Positions 21,121-32,417 of a stretch of 64,000 nucleotides of DNA are shown one piece after another. Source of the DNA: Dichomitus squalens LYAD-421 SS1. Its lineage: Eukaryota; Basidiomycota; Agaricomycetes; Polyporales; Polyporaceae. Position numbers and translations under genes: made by a program. How positions within the stretch are numbered: the first letter of the stretch is position 1; every line of letters starts with the position of its first letter. The stretch is from assembly GCF_000275845.1 (NCBI RefSeq), contig NW_006766892.1, positions 202,666 through 266,665 on the forward strand. Direction: 5' to 3'. The notes under the pieces were generated by a model, which did not search any database, was not told the origin of the DNA, and was given only the letters and a program-made list of their open reading frames with translations.

Positions 21121-23380
21121 ATGTCTGACAATGCTTGGAACCCCGGCTCCTGGAGAAGCAAACACGCAGCTCAGGTGAGCCATACATACTCCTTGAATGT
21201 AGCATGGGATTTTGACACACTCTTACTGAAAAATTTTACGACCAGGACGTTGTTTACCATGACCGCGAGAAGCTTGACAAGTAGGTACCTGGCAGAAGCG
21301 CCCATAAAGAAAGAATAATCAATGCCTCTGTAGAGTGCTCGCTAAAATCCGGACGTTGCCACCTCTAGTGTCACCTTCTGAGGTCTGATATCTGAAGTTG
21401 ATTACGCTCATGTGACAATCTGACGAGTTCTGTCTTCAGATTGAAAGACTTAGGACCCAGCTTGCTCAGGTGCAGCATAACCGGGCTTTCCTCCTGCACG
21501 CTGGCGATTGTGCAGAAAGCTTCGATGCTTGCACACATGTGCGTTGGCTGCTCATTCAAGGAGCGCGGATCCTCAATACGTTACATAGGAAAACATTTCA
21601 AACAAAATCGGTCTCATCCTTTCGTTCTCGCTCATCGTGATTTGGGGGGCACGCATGCCCGTCGTGAGTTGACATGCCGCTACGTCACGGATTGTGTCCA
21701 TGAATCATCCATCTGCCGTATAGGTGCGTATTGGCAGAATTGCGGGTCAGTACGCCAAGCCAAGGAGTAGCCCCACTGAGAAGGTAGGCGACCGCGTAGT
21801 CACGAGTTTCCGGTAGGTATCGGCTTTCCGGATGTCGGGCTTTCTCTTTGCTGACCGATCATCTCATATGCAGAGGAGACAACGTGAATGGGTATGTATA
21901 GTACCATGACCAGATACACGTTTTAGTATTGAACATTCATTTTATAGTCTCGACCCCGATGACCGGACTCCAGATCCTAACCGGATGCTCAGGTGTGCCT
22001 CACCAAATTGGCTGGGTCATGGCGACACATTCTGACCGCATCTCATGATGCAGCGCTTACTTCCATTCGACCGCAACACTCAACCATGTCCGGAGTTTAC
22101 TTACATCAGGCTTTGCGTCTCTGCACCATCCGGAGGATTGGTCGCTCACCCACGTGCGTTCTCCTGCATTACGGTAGGTGTTCGGAAGTCGCTCCGCATG
22201 TCTTGCGCAGACATTGTACTATGTTTCAGTGAAGAGTTCGGGCGCATCACGGAGGGTCTCTCCGATGCCTTGGAATTCACACGGACGATTGGTCTGGGCA
22301 AGGACAGCGTCAGCTACGAACAGGGCGGCGGGCGTGGCGCCCTGGGAGAAGTCGATTTTTACACTAGGTCCGTAGACGTCCACCTCTATCCACAATCCAT
22401 TCTAAATACAATTGGAATCACACAGCCATGAAGGTCTCATGCTAGATTTCGAAGAGGCGATGACGCGCGAGTTCGCTATACCTTCTTCTCTTGCCTCTTA
22501 CACCTCCGATGGCACCAGGACGCCACCGCCAAGGGTTCACTATAACACATCGGCACACTTCCTGTGGGTGGGTGACCGTACAAGGCAACTCGACGGCGCG
22601 CACATAGAGTACTTCCGTGGCATCCGGAACCCGATTGGTGTCAAGATCGGCCCAAGTATGGACGCCGACGAGCTCGTCCGATTGTTGGAAAGTGAGTTGT
22701 GACCTTAGAGGTGCTGCTCCGGAGATACGAGTGCCCACTCCGCCTACTTATTAGTTGTCAATCCGAACCGTGAGGACGGCAAGGTGACGCTCATCACCCG
22801 CTACGGCGCTGGGAAGGTCGAGGCATGCCTCCCGGGCCACATCAAGGCTGTCCAAGTGTCCGGTCACCCTGTCATCTGGATTTCTGACCCGATGCACGGC
22901 AAGTAGGTATCATCTCGCCTTCTATCCGGCTGCGTGCATTCATCAATGGGCCCATAGCACTTTGACGTCCTCAACCGGGCTGAAGACTAGGAACTTCGGC
23001 ACGATCATCAGCGAGCTGACGTCTGCCATCCGCATTCACTCTGAGTGCGGATCGCGCTTGGGTGGCGTCAGCCTCGAGTTCACGGGAGAACTCGCAGACG
23101 ACGGGTTCAGCGTCACGGAGTGTCTGGGTGGCAGCATGAAGCTGAGCGAAGACCAGCTCCCGCTGAGGTACCAGTCGTTCTGCGATCCGAGATTGAACTT
23201 CGAGCAGTCGCTTGGTGAGTAGTACCAGATAGCTATGATGCGTCTCCTGAACACAGGGCTGACCTGCGTGCAGACGTTGCGTTCCTCATCTCGGACCACT
23301 TCAAGAAAGAGAGGACTGGTGCAAAGACGTCCTACGGCGATGTCTTGTACTCAGAGCTCGGAGGGCGCAAGCTGGCGTAA
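21121..23380 (+). CDS. 3-deoxy-7-phosphoheptulonate (DAHP) synthase, class II
   Basis: It condenses phosphoenolpyruvate with erythrose 4-phosphate, the first step of the shikimate pathway. Fourteen exons (21121-21174, 21246-21280, 21334-21382, 21440-21538, 21589-21663, 21724-21812, 21874-21891, 21948-21992, 22054-22173, 22230-22367, 22426-22691, 22755-22902, 22958-23214, 23274-23380) join in phase to 499 residues. Signatures in order: NPGSWRSKHAAQ, PPLVSPSEIERLR, LLHAGDCAESFDAC, VIWGARMPVVRIGRIAGQYA, KPRSSPTEK, RGDNVNG, RTPDPNRM, AYFHSTATLNHVRSLL, HHPEDWSLTHV, GALGEVDFYTSHEGL, HFLWVGDRTRQLDGAHIEYF, KIGPSM, ITRYGAGKVEACLP, WISDPMHGN, SECGSRLGGVSLEFTGE. Class II enzymes are plant- and actinobacterium-like and unlike yeast Aro3/Aro4. 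Exon 7 is 18 nt. No obvious break; length is normal. Confidence 0.93.
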
Positions 23381-23675
23381 TACTGACTGAGAAGAGGTCA
23401 CGCAAGAAGCACTTGTGCCAACATGTTGTCCTGTTGTAGTTGTAGGACTGTGTGTATCAAAGTGTCCGGGTTGTTGGCTTTGCTTCGCTCTGCGGCTGAA
23501 AAACTTGCACGGCCTCGCCACCGAGCGCCGAGATTAGATTAGATAAGATAAGATGCTCGAAGAATGCCCTGTTCGCGATCGTAATCTGGGCCCGACCGTG
23601 CTCTCCACATCTTACATCGACATCTCTACCCGGGCTTCACTTGCAGACATTCTCTAGATCGACGAGGCGGAAAAC

Positions 23676-24600
23676 ATGGCGAGTGCAGAAGTGGAAGCAT
23701 CAACATCCGAAGTGATTGCTCCGAAGCAGGTGCTGTATTGCGAAGGTGACGCCAACCCCTGCGAACTCGGTAGCCTTTTCACATCTCAGACATCGCGTGA
23801 TTTCCTGTAGTATGCTCGTACCCCGTGGAGTACTGCGAGTTTGGATCCAGCCTGACGAAATGTAAAGAGTGGCTGCAGAAGACGGACGAGGCGCTCTACA
23901 ACCAATTCTACTCAGAAGGTAAGTCTCAAACAATGCCCCCTGTGATGGGTCGATCTCTTGCGTATGGAGAGAGGAGGCCTCGCGGGTTGTCAGACCATCA
24001 CCATTGAAGCTGGTATGCAGAGGCGCTGCAGGCGAAGATCGGCACGCTGAGCTTGGAGGCACAAGCGAAGCTGGAGAAGGATACGGCGAAGAAGGAGGCG
24101 AAGGCTGAGGCGAAGGCGGATGCTGCGCTCAAGAAGAAATTGGTGAGTTCGATACTCTGTCGCACTGGTATAGTGACTGACCGGGCGCGATCCAGGCATC
24201 ACAAGTACAAATCCCCCGTTTTTAGCGTTCTCAGGACGCCGACTGACTTGCGTTCAGGTCACTATCAAGCGGATAGAGCGAAACAAGCGCAAGCACGTCA
24301 CCGCCATCCATGGGCTCGAGGCGTTTGGTATGGTGTACCCTTGATCTCATGACAAAACTAGGGCGAGTCTGATGTTACTGCGTAGATGTCGACTTGAAGA
24401 AAGCGGCGAAATTCTTCGCGCAGAGGTTCGCGACCGGTGCATCCGTCACCAAGAACGTCCAAGGTTTCGACGAGATTGTCGTCCAGGGCGACGTGAGCGG
24501 CGAGATTGTCGACATGATTGAGGAAGGTGTCGGTCTGTTGAAGAACGTGCCCAAGGACAACGTGGTGGAGGTGGAGGAGAAGGGAAAGAAGGGCAGCTGA
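23676..24600 (+). CDS. TMA22: Density-regulated protein DENR (Tma22)
   Basis: DENR pairs with MCT-1 (Tma20) to release tRNA and mRNA from 40S subunits after termination and to promote re-initiation. Five exons (23676-23745, 23811-23918, 24021-24142, 24258-24327, 24386-24600) give 194 residues. The N-terminus carries the conserved Cys-rich VLYCEVCSYPVEYCEF and CKEWLQ; a Lys/Glu/Ala-rich helix (AKKEAKAEAKADAA) follows; the C-terminal SUI1 domain shows VTIKRIERNKRKHVTAIHGL, KKAAKFFAQRFATGASV, EIVVQGDVSGEI. The length is typical. It starts 295 nt after the DAHP synthase stop in the same orientation, but there is no functional link. Confidence 0.95.
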
Positions 24601-25095
24601 ACGATTTGCTTCCGGCGTATCTAGCAGGAAGATGTATCATCATATTGGTAGGTTCGCTTCGTTATCTGTAAGTGCATGATATACTGACGTATACCCTTCC
24701 TGGCAATGCAGTATCATACCATAACGTTTTCTTCTTATACACAAGCCCAAATGACGTCGAGGCGAGTGCAATGGAAGTCACACGCTGCTTAGAGAGACAT
24801 GGACTCGTGGCCAATAAGTCCAAACGGCGATACGGCTCTTCCAGGCATAACTTGGACCATCACGCCCGGTGGCTTACTCTGCAGGACGTCGATACAAACG
24901 AGCTAGACCCGGCGCTAGCGTGCATGTACCGCAGTGAGACCTAATCGGCTCCAGATTGCGTCCCTGCCGGCGTGGGGAGTGCAACTGACCTTGAGGCTCA
25001 TGCCATACTGGTGGACATACCCCTTGCTATCAGCTGCCTGCAGGTCTCGCATGACCTCTCCGCCTTAGTCTACGGACTCACGCAAGGGGATGGAA

Positions 25096-25134
<39 letters not shown>

Positions 25135-25534
25135 AGCATCTGAATAGATATCTACGCTACTAGGGACACGGTACATTATAACGAAGCTACAACAAACGGA
25201 GCATTACCCGGAAAACATCAAGGAACGGCTAAAAATACAGGAGTGGCGGCACAGCTCCACCAAGGGCGTGGTGCGGCAACTAAGGAGCGAACGGAAGGGT
25301 AATACAGCGGAAATTACATGCGGGTTGGGTACAGGATAACGGTGAGGATGGGGTATGGTCGCAACGTGAGAGCATGCGAGGTCGTGAGATGTAGAGATAT
25401 AAATAGGGATAACAGATAACGTAGATCGCGAGAAGTGGCAATCGCGCGAGAGCGGGAGCAATGGGGACTGAAGTCGTGGCTGGGACCGGGATGAACCACG
25501 ACGCCGGCCCGTGGCTACCGGACTGGCCGATTGC
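24601..25534. other. Intergenic between convergent genes; microsatellite inside
   Basis: Downstream ends of DENR and of the hypothetical at 25535. A frame near 24672-24944 contains ECHRGL-like charged peptide that weakly resembles reverse transcriptase, too little to call. The (GAC)13 repeat lies within. Confidence 0.4.
25096..25134. repeat. (GAC)13 microsatellite
   Basis: Thirteen perfect GAC units (39 bp). No gene model covers it, so length variation would be neutral or regulatory. Confidence 0.95.
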
Positions 25535-26300
25535 TCAGGGACGGGGGACCTCGACTACCGCCTGAAATACGGCATCGTGGCCGTCACAGTTTGAGATCGA
25601 GACGAGCACAAGCTCATCAAAGTCAAACCGCTTGACGGCCCAGCACTCGTTGCCGGGGGAGACTTGGGCCCTGCGGGCCTCCTGAAAGGATGGTAAGCGC
25701 TTGCCCTGCAACGCGGACACGTGACTAGAACGTACCTCCCAGAACTGGCGATAGAATGCGACAATATGTCGCGCAAGGTCCCTTCGAGTGATCGGGCGGC
25801 CGTGAATGACGGTAGGGATGCTGTAAGTGTGCGCCATATGGCCATAACCAGGCCACTAAATGCGACAGTCAGCACAACCCGCGTGCAACTGCTAATAACA
25901 GAAAACGACGTACCAAGATCCTGAACTCGGCCCGCCCTTGTTGAACCAGCGGGAAAACACACTCATTGCCCGAGCGGAGGGATTCAACCAATTGTTGGTC
26001 GACATCGGCAAAATATACTCCACCCTCCTGGGGGTTGAAATGGATCGCCATCTTAGGCCACGTTAAAACGCGGCCCGGAGAGGGCGTGAGCGGTTGAGTT
26101 GGAATCCTCACCCGCCTGCTGGAGAGAGGAGAGTCTGCCCGCGTGATGTACCGTTGACTTGAAGGGATACGATTCTCCTTTCCGGACGCGGGTAGGACGC
26201 ACCCCGTGTTTGCGCCTGAGAGGGTGGAGTAGTTGGAGAGCTGTCCCGGCATAAGGGTGGGATGACCAGCAGTGGAAACGAAACCGGGAACACCAGCCAT
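25535..26300 (-). CDS. Hypothetical protein, DUF6699-like
   Basis: Three exons (26300-25914, 25855-25736, 25681-25535) join in phase to 217 residues. Visible segments are RIPTQPLTPSPGRVLTWPKM, FNPQEGGVYFADVDQ, AEFRILWPGYGHMAHTYS, TVIHGRPITRRDLARHIVAF, QVSPGNECWAVKRFDFDELV and SNCDGHDAVFQAVVEV. A proline-rich leader followed by a compact alpha/beta domain with an ITRRDLARHI helix reminds me of the DUF6699 proteins that are abundant in basidiomycetes; no function is known. The last intron is 54 nt and has no stop, so an unspliced read would add 18 residues; splicing is favoured by GTACGT and TTTCAG borders. Confidence 0.65.
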
Positions 26301-28019
26301 GATGTACAGTCGATGGACAGGGATAGAGAGATATTAGGCAAGAAGATGAATCCTCAGGTAGAATACGTGAATGGGTCGGATGAGTAGATGCGTGTCGTCA
26401 GTGCAGAACACAGGCCCAAGTGGGTGCGCATTTTATGAGTTCTCCCATCTCCCTGTCCAACATGTCGTTGCATCCCAGCGGTGGCAAAGAAGGTGCAAAG
26501 CGTGCAGGTTGGCCTAAAGCGCGTCGCTATGCGTCCAGCAACAGGAGAAAGCCAAAGAGCCCAGGGAGAGCGGGTCAAGGCGTAAAGGAAGACTCACACA
26601 TAAAGCGGCTCGTGAAGTGCCGGAGCAAGCGCAAGGAGACAATTGAGGCACACCGCTTTACGCTTTGCGCTTGAGACCAAGCGCGCGAGCTCATCGGTAC
26701 CTGGGAGGTCAGGAAAGGGTGGGGGCGGTTGAGCTCTGGTTGCCGGAGGATTGAGAGTACAAACATACCTTACAGACAGTCGAAGCCGCAAATTGGCCCG
26801 CGGACTGCAAGTACAGACAGACCTGGCCCTCATGAGGAGCTTTGGTGATTGAGAAGCCATGCTGCTGGCTATGCGACACATGGCCGTCCTTTCGGGCCCG
26901 GTAACAAAGGAAACGTGGCCAAGAGCCGTCAAAGAGATGGGCGTTTCGGCTCCAAGTCTGAATGCCGGAGAGTGCTTTGGTCTCAGTGCATAGCAACGAT
27001 ATGAGACGACGAATGTTTGGAATGAAGCTGCGGTAGAGGATATCTGCCTCGAGGTCGACATCGACGGGCCGCCAGCCTTGTGTGCAAACAACTTAGGCGC
27101 CTGGCCAGCTTACGATCACGTGATCAGATACTCCGTAGCTTATGATCAGTGGCACGATGACCCGGCCATCCATGATACGTAAGAGTGTGGATGAATGGCT
27201 CTGCATCGCTCCCTAACCTAGACCGCTCGGAAAGCTGTCCACGGAACTATTGCAGGCGATACGAGTGAAATCCATAGTATGGACAAGGTTGATTAATCGC
27301 TATGATCTGCACGATGTTCTTCCTCGTAGGCATCGACGGCGACAACCATGTACGCACGGAAGTACGTTATGGCGGTGGTGGGAGGTGGGAAGAAAGTCCC
27401 ACGCGCAGGGGCCGAAGATCAAGCAGTTTCGGACCTTCTGCTTACGGGACACAATAGAACGTGGTTAAGAGGCAAAGCGGTGCCGTCTGGCTTCGCCGCA
27501 AGCTCGCGATGTGGTTGCGGTCTTCCGCAACCATGACTTGTTGCCGAACGAGTTGCGTCCGTTCTCGGTGTCCAACTTTGGCTGCTGCGATGCAACCGTG
27601 GCACGGATACATCAGAATATGACCTCGCACAACGATTTTGTGTCAATGGCACTCTCTGCGGAACCTATCGCAATAGATGTCATGGCCACTAATCAGACAT
27701 TCAGGAAATTCCCACTTCATGCCATGAACATGAGGACGACAAGAAATAGCCTCAATGGCTTCCCATTCGATGTAGAAGGAATGAGGGACGTTAACATGAT
27801 GAATTGAAGACGATTAAGGAGGCGATGATGGCCTACGAGGACGAGTAGTTGTGATGCCGGACGTGCTGTATCTACGAATAAATGTCTATGCAGTGTGATG
27901 TCTACTATGTCTACTATGAAGTCTATCTATCTGTCAGACCTTGAGGGAAAATACGATATATGAATAGCAATATAAGAGAAGACAGCAAAAGAAAGGAGGA
28001 GAGAAGGCTGAAAGCGAAA
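26301..28019. other. Intergenic, about 1.7 kb; no gene recognised
   Basis: Frames at 26594-27091 (minus) and 27511-27807 (plus) are open but carry no known motif. A perfect 8-bp stem with 4-nt loop (GGTTGCGG/CCGCAACC) lies at 27513-27532 inside the latter. Confidence 0.4.
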
Positions 28020-30079
28020 CTACTCGACGACGGCACGTTTCGAGCGAGCACGAATGGATCTACCGTATCGGTAGAATAGGAAGGGAATCGGAATCTAGCA
28101 AACCAAGTCAGTATCATCGCCGCCGCCCCGTAGTATAGGACGACTTACCATGCCGAGGGAGATGAAGCCCCACACAGACGCTGCCCAGCCATTACCGAGG
28201 TTGTGGTACATGGCGGTGATAAATAACGGCATCGCTGCACCGGAACCGGATCGGATGACAGTCTTCGCGGCAAGCGCAGAGGCGACGTAGCCAGGGAAGG
28301 CGTCAATGAGGTAGGCGTTTGCCGAGAAGTAGATGATAACCACTGAAGGCGCGAAACGTCAACACAGCCCGACGAGTAAAGGCACGAGAAGGACTTACTT
28401 CCGAAACCGAAGGGGATACCGGACGAGACAGGGCCAACCCACTTGCCGCCACCAGGCAAAACAGCAGGTGGACTCGTCCAGCCGAAGATGAACAGGGAGA
28501 TGGGGACGAACCAGCACCCCAGCATCATGCCGACTAGACGGTCCTCAGGGTCAGCCCGGCCACCCTTCTCAGCCGCTCGCCTCAGGTAGTCGCGCTCGAT
28601 GCGAGGCGTAACGAAGAGAGCGAAGGCGACGCCGATGAGCACGGAACAGAAGGTCAGGCCGACCATTCCGTCATTCCAGCGATAATCCTCGCCGAAGACG
28701 ACGGGGAAACTGAAGAAAAAGGCGTAGAGGAGGCCGTAGATGAGGGCGATGTACATGCTCATGAGCAGTAGAATGGGCTCAGTCACGATCATTTCTGCAA
28801 TGTTTGTCAATCTATCGTCCGGAACATGCGGCGACGTCGTACTTACGGAATGGCCGGAGAAGAGTCTCCGTGATAATCTCGCTTAGCGATGCCCCAAACA
28901 ACTCCTGCTCGGTGGTGATGTTGGGATCACCGGTCTTCTCACGCAGACGATGCGCGCGCCGGCGAAGCAGAGAGGGTGCGAATGTCTCGGGGATGGTGAG
29001 AGTGAAAAGGAAAATCACCCCAGCGAAGATCATATTGACCCAAATGATCCAACGCCAGCCGATCGTCTCACCGACGAAACCACCGACTATGGGCCCGAGA
29101 ACAGGTCCACCATACGGTGCAGCCGCGAATAGAGCGATCGCGAAACCACGTTCATTGTTATCCCAGACGTCGGATATGGTACCACCGGCGAGTGTCAGGG
29201 GAGCAGATGCGAAGAGGCCACAGAAGAAGCGGCAAATCAGGAGCGTCTGGATGTTCTTGGCAACAGCGCAGGGGATGTTGAAGATGACGTAGATGATACT
29301 AGGAATGATCCAGATCGGTCGACGACCGTATAATTCACTCTGCGATGTTTTGAGCTGAGCATTCGTGCTCTGGAGCCAAAGAGAAGGAGGGACTCACCAG
29401 CGGTGACCAAGCCAGCGGACCAATTCCAAAGCCGACGACCATGAGGGAGACACTCAAGGCAGTCACGACCTCACCGACGTGGAACTCGCTTTCAATGTCC
29501 TTGAAGTCACCAGTGATGACTGCGCTTGCAAACGCCACTTGGACGACAGCCATGGCACAGACGGCAGTGAGATCTAATAAGCCGACAGACGTTAGTTGCC
29601 GGTGTACGGTAGAAGCAGGAGAAGCACGTACACCAACGGTAGAGGTTCGACCAGTTTCGCGGATCCTCCGCATCATCCTCCTTCCATGTCACCAGCTTCA
29701 TCTGCTTCAAGGCACGCGCCTTTTCAGGATCAGCTAGCGCTTGGGGCAGTCGGAACACATGTGATGGTACTGGCCGCAGGGCGAGGTCCGCAGGCAAGTA
29801 TCCGGTATCAGTGATCACACGGTACTCGTCTGTGAGACCACCCAGAGGGATATTGGTGGTTTGGAAGGGGAAAGAGATATCAGGTCGGCGATCGTCGTGG
29901 GATTCGTGGGTTCGAGTTCGTGTGAGCCTGAGGCGGTGGTCTTCATTGCGCCCACCCTCGGGTAGGGTGATGTGCGGCGGATGCGTCGCAGAGTCAGGTT
30001 TTGTTTGCGACGCATGACGGGCTTCTTCGGGCACAGCGATGGTCGACGTCTCACTATGAGGTATTGAAGACGAGACCAT
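28020..30079 (-). CDS. MFS transporter, DHA1 drug/polyamine exporter type
   Basis: Six exons (30079-29632, 29573-29398, 29339-28847, 28794-28399, 28342-28149, 28094-28020) join in phase to 593 residues. A cytosolic N-terminus of about 150 residues (Ser/Thr/His-rich, ending DDAEDPRNWSNLYRWYLTAV) precedes twelve predicted membrane helices. DHA1 features are the loop ELYGRRPIWIIPSIIYVIF, the helix 4-5 block RFFCGLFASAPLTLAGGTIS, PYGGPVLGPIVGGFVGETIG (motif C-like GPVLGP..GG), the central loop with ETFAPSLLRRRAHRLR, and a late KTVIRSGSGAAMPLFITAMY. Plasma-membrane export of drugs or polyamines (Tpo-like) is the family role; substrate unknown. Introns are 52-58 nt. No catabolic or biosynthetic cluster surrounds it. 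Confidence 0.9.
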
Positions 30080-30778
30080 GACGATCCGAGGTTGTGAGGC
30101 ACAGAAGACGAGATGAGAAGCAGTGTGTGTAGACCCGAGAAGCGCTCCACATGATTCCCTTATATACAGTCTCGGTCGACGGAGGGGGACGGGCGACGAA
30201 GATTGCTCGGGTCGGCGCTTCCAGGGCTACGGTGGAATAACGCTCCAGCCCGCCCATCAAGTCAACGGCCTCGCCGGCTTGTCACGACAAAACGCGGTAT
30301 TGCAAGGCCGGCTAGGAGGGGCTATGTGAGATATAACCAACCAAAAGCTCAGAGAGCTGTTGGTCTACCTCCGAAGCCTTTCCGAAGCATAACTTGTCCT
30401 GGGCATTCCGTCTGCTTCCGTTAGAAAAAATGCCATCTCCGGAAGACGGCTACGAACCTCAATCATGCTGCAATTCTGGAGGACTGCTCCTGCTCGAATT
30501 GCTGTCTTGTTGCTATGCTGAACTATTGACAATACCATGCCTAACATTGGAGGATACAGAGGTCGATTCACAGGAGATGGCGATGGTCTCAGTGAAGTCG
30601 GATTAGACGCCCGATGCTTCGAGCCGGAATCGGGTGTGCACGGAAGCCGGAACGTTCCTCGCCCAACATCGTTCGTGTCGAGCACCACCTAGAACAACGT
30701 TGCGCTTGTTTACCTGTGTGCCGTGCAAAATTTGCTTCGCACCCGACTATCCACTCTCACTGTTTTGCTGGCACTCTA
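30080..30778. other. Intergenic between the MFS gene and the foldback element
   Basis: Contains the MFS upstream region, with a TATA-like site near 30161 on the minus strand. A frame at 30394-30606 is open but unrecognised. Confidence 0.4.
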
Positions 30779-31335
30779 CTCGTGGTCGCGGAAAGTATTC
30801 GAACGCCCGTGTTTAGGCGCCCATTGACCGCTTCTCCTCCTGGTCCTGTAAGTAGTATAAGTAGACATATCTCTACCGTAATTGAGGTATATATTGCTGT
30901 TATTGTCAGGAACGTGTGCGCACCATGTGATAGGAATATGATCTCTATCTTGAGCCAAACTAGGCTCAACAAATACCAGCATGCTCAGTGAGCATGAGCA
31001 GAACATTTGCTATTCTTGGGTACTGAGAATTGATCAGAGTACCTCCATATTCTTGCACATATATCTAGCCATAGAGGAGGGCTTATATCATGAGTGGTTG
31101 ATAGCTTTTGGCCATCCCTTTCTTGAGAAAATAGTCCTACAATACTAGACCAGCTCTTTCTATAAAGCCAGTAAGACACTTTCTTGCCATTCTTTGGTTC
31201 CCCTTATAAATACTGTGCACCCTGTTGTTATAGGTACATGGATAGAGAGGGATACTAATCTAATCAGAACTCAAGTCTCTAGCTTTAGCTATGGCATTGG
31301 AGAAATGCCCAGCAGAATACAATATCCTTGAACCA

Positions 31336-31668
31336 CACTTACTTTCGACTTATATTAGTACTAATCTTTCCAAGCAGAGGCATAGATACACCATACTTTC
31401 TAATGTTGTAGAATCTCCCATATGAGCAGAATCATGCGCAAGAATTTGGAGGTACTCTGACCAATTCTCAGTACCCAAGAATAGCAAATGTTCTGCTCAT
31501 GCTCACTGAGCATGCTGGTATTTGTTGAGCCTAGTTTGGCTCAAGATAGAGATCATATTCCTATCACATGGTGCGCACACGTTCCTGACAATAACAGCAA
31601 TATATACCTCAATTACGGTAGAGATATGTCTACTTATACTACTTACAGGTACCAGGAGGAGAAGCGGT
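31336..31668. repeat. Contig-end copy of 333 bp repeated after the gap
   Basis: This stretch is nearly identical, in the same orientation, to 32038-32369 just beyond the Ns; the only difference noticed is one extra T near the right end (AGGTACC versus AGGACC). It includes a second copy of the element's right inverted repeat. Confidence 0.85.
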
Positions 31669-32037
31669 NNNNNNNNNNNNNNNNNNNNNNNNNNNNNNNN
31701 NNNNNNNNNNNNNNNNNNNNNNNNNNNNNNNNNNNNNNNNNNNNNNNNNNNNNNNNNNNNNNNNNNNNNNNNNNNNNNNNNNNNNNNNNNNNNNNNNNNN
31801 NNNNNNNNNNNNNNNNNNNNNNNNNNNNNNNNNNNNNNNNNNNNNNNNNNNNNNNNNNNNNNNNNNNNNNNNNNNNNNNNNNNNNNNNNNNNNNNNNNNN
31901 NNNNNNNNNNNNNNNNNNNNNNNNNNNNNNNNNNNNNNNNNNNNNNNNNNNNNNNNNNNNNNNNNNNNNNNNNNNNNNNNNNNNNNNNNNNNNNNNNNNN
32001 NNNNNNNNNNNNNNNNNNNNNNNNNNNNNNNNNNNNN
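31669..32037. other. Assembly gap of 369 Ns
   Basis: Unsequenced placeholder. Because both flanks carry the same 333-bp sequence, the true gap may be negative (overlapping contigs). Confidence 0.99.
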
Positions 32038-32417
32038 CACTTACTTTCGACTTATATTAGTACTAATCTTTCCAAGCAGAGGCATAGATACACCATACTT
32101 TCTAATGTTGTAGAATCTCCCATATGAGCAGAATCATGCGCAAGAATTTGGAGGTACTCTGACCAATTCTCAGTACCCAAGAATAGCAAATGTTCTGCTC
32201 ATGCTCACTGAGCATGCTGGTATTTGTTGAGCCTAGTTTGGCTCAAGATAGAGATCATATTCCTATCACATGGTGCGCACACGTTCCTGACAATAACAGC
32301 AATATATACCTCAATTACGGTAGAGATATGTCTACTTATACTACTTACAGGACCAGGAGGAGAAGCGGTCAATGGGCGCCTAAACACGGGCGTTCGAATA
32401 TTTTCCGCGACCACGAG

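Larger units (their letters stand above)
30779..32417. mobile_element. Foldback/TIR DNA element without a visible transposase, interrupted by an assembly gap
   Basis: The outer ends are inverted copies of each other: 30779-31060 on the left and 32137-32417 on the right, about 280 bp, nearly identical, starting CTCGTGGTCGCGGAAA. TA directly flanks each end (30777-30778 and 32418-32419), compatible with a TA target duplication. The interior is AT-rich compared with the surroundings and has no long frame. The structure fits a non-autonomous TIR or foldback element mobilised in trans, possibly by a TA-targeting transposase, but the superfamily cannot be assigned. The length is inflated by the gap artefact described separately. 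Confidence 0.65.

Noticed and set aside
24672..24944. Peptide slightly resembling reverse transcriptase (charged helix ending in LVANKSKRRYG)
   Set aside because: Too short, no catalytic YxDD motif, no flanking long terminal repeats or further polyprotein pieces.
25096..25134. Poly-Arg coding frame over the (GAC)13 repeat
   Set aside because: It is a shadow of a microsatellite, without supporting sequence on either side.
26594..27091. 166-codon open frame on the minus strand
   Set aside because: No motif, overlapping open frames on the other strand, low similarity to any domain I know; GC-rich DNA opens such frames by chance.
27511..27807. Open frame preceded by a perfect hairpin at 27513-27532
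   Set aside because: Peptide unrecognised; one 8-bp hairpin in 64 kb is expected by chance.
31488..32127. Long frames spanning the gap
   Set aside because: They consist largely of unknown residues from Ns and arise from the inverted repeat.
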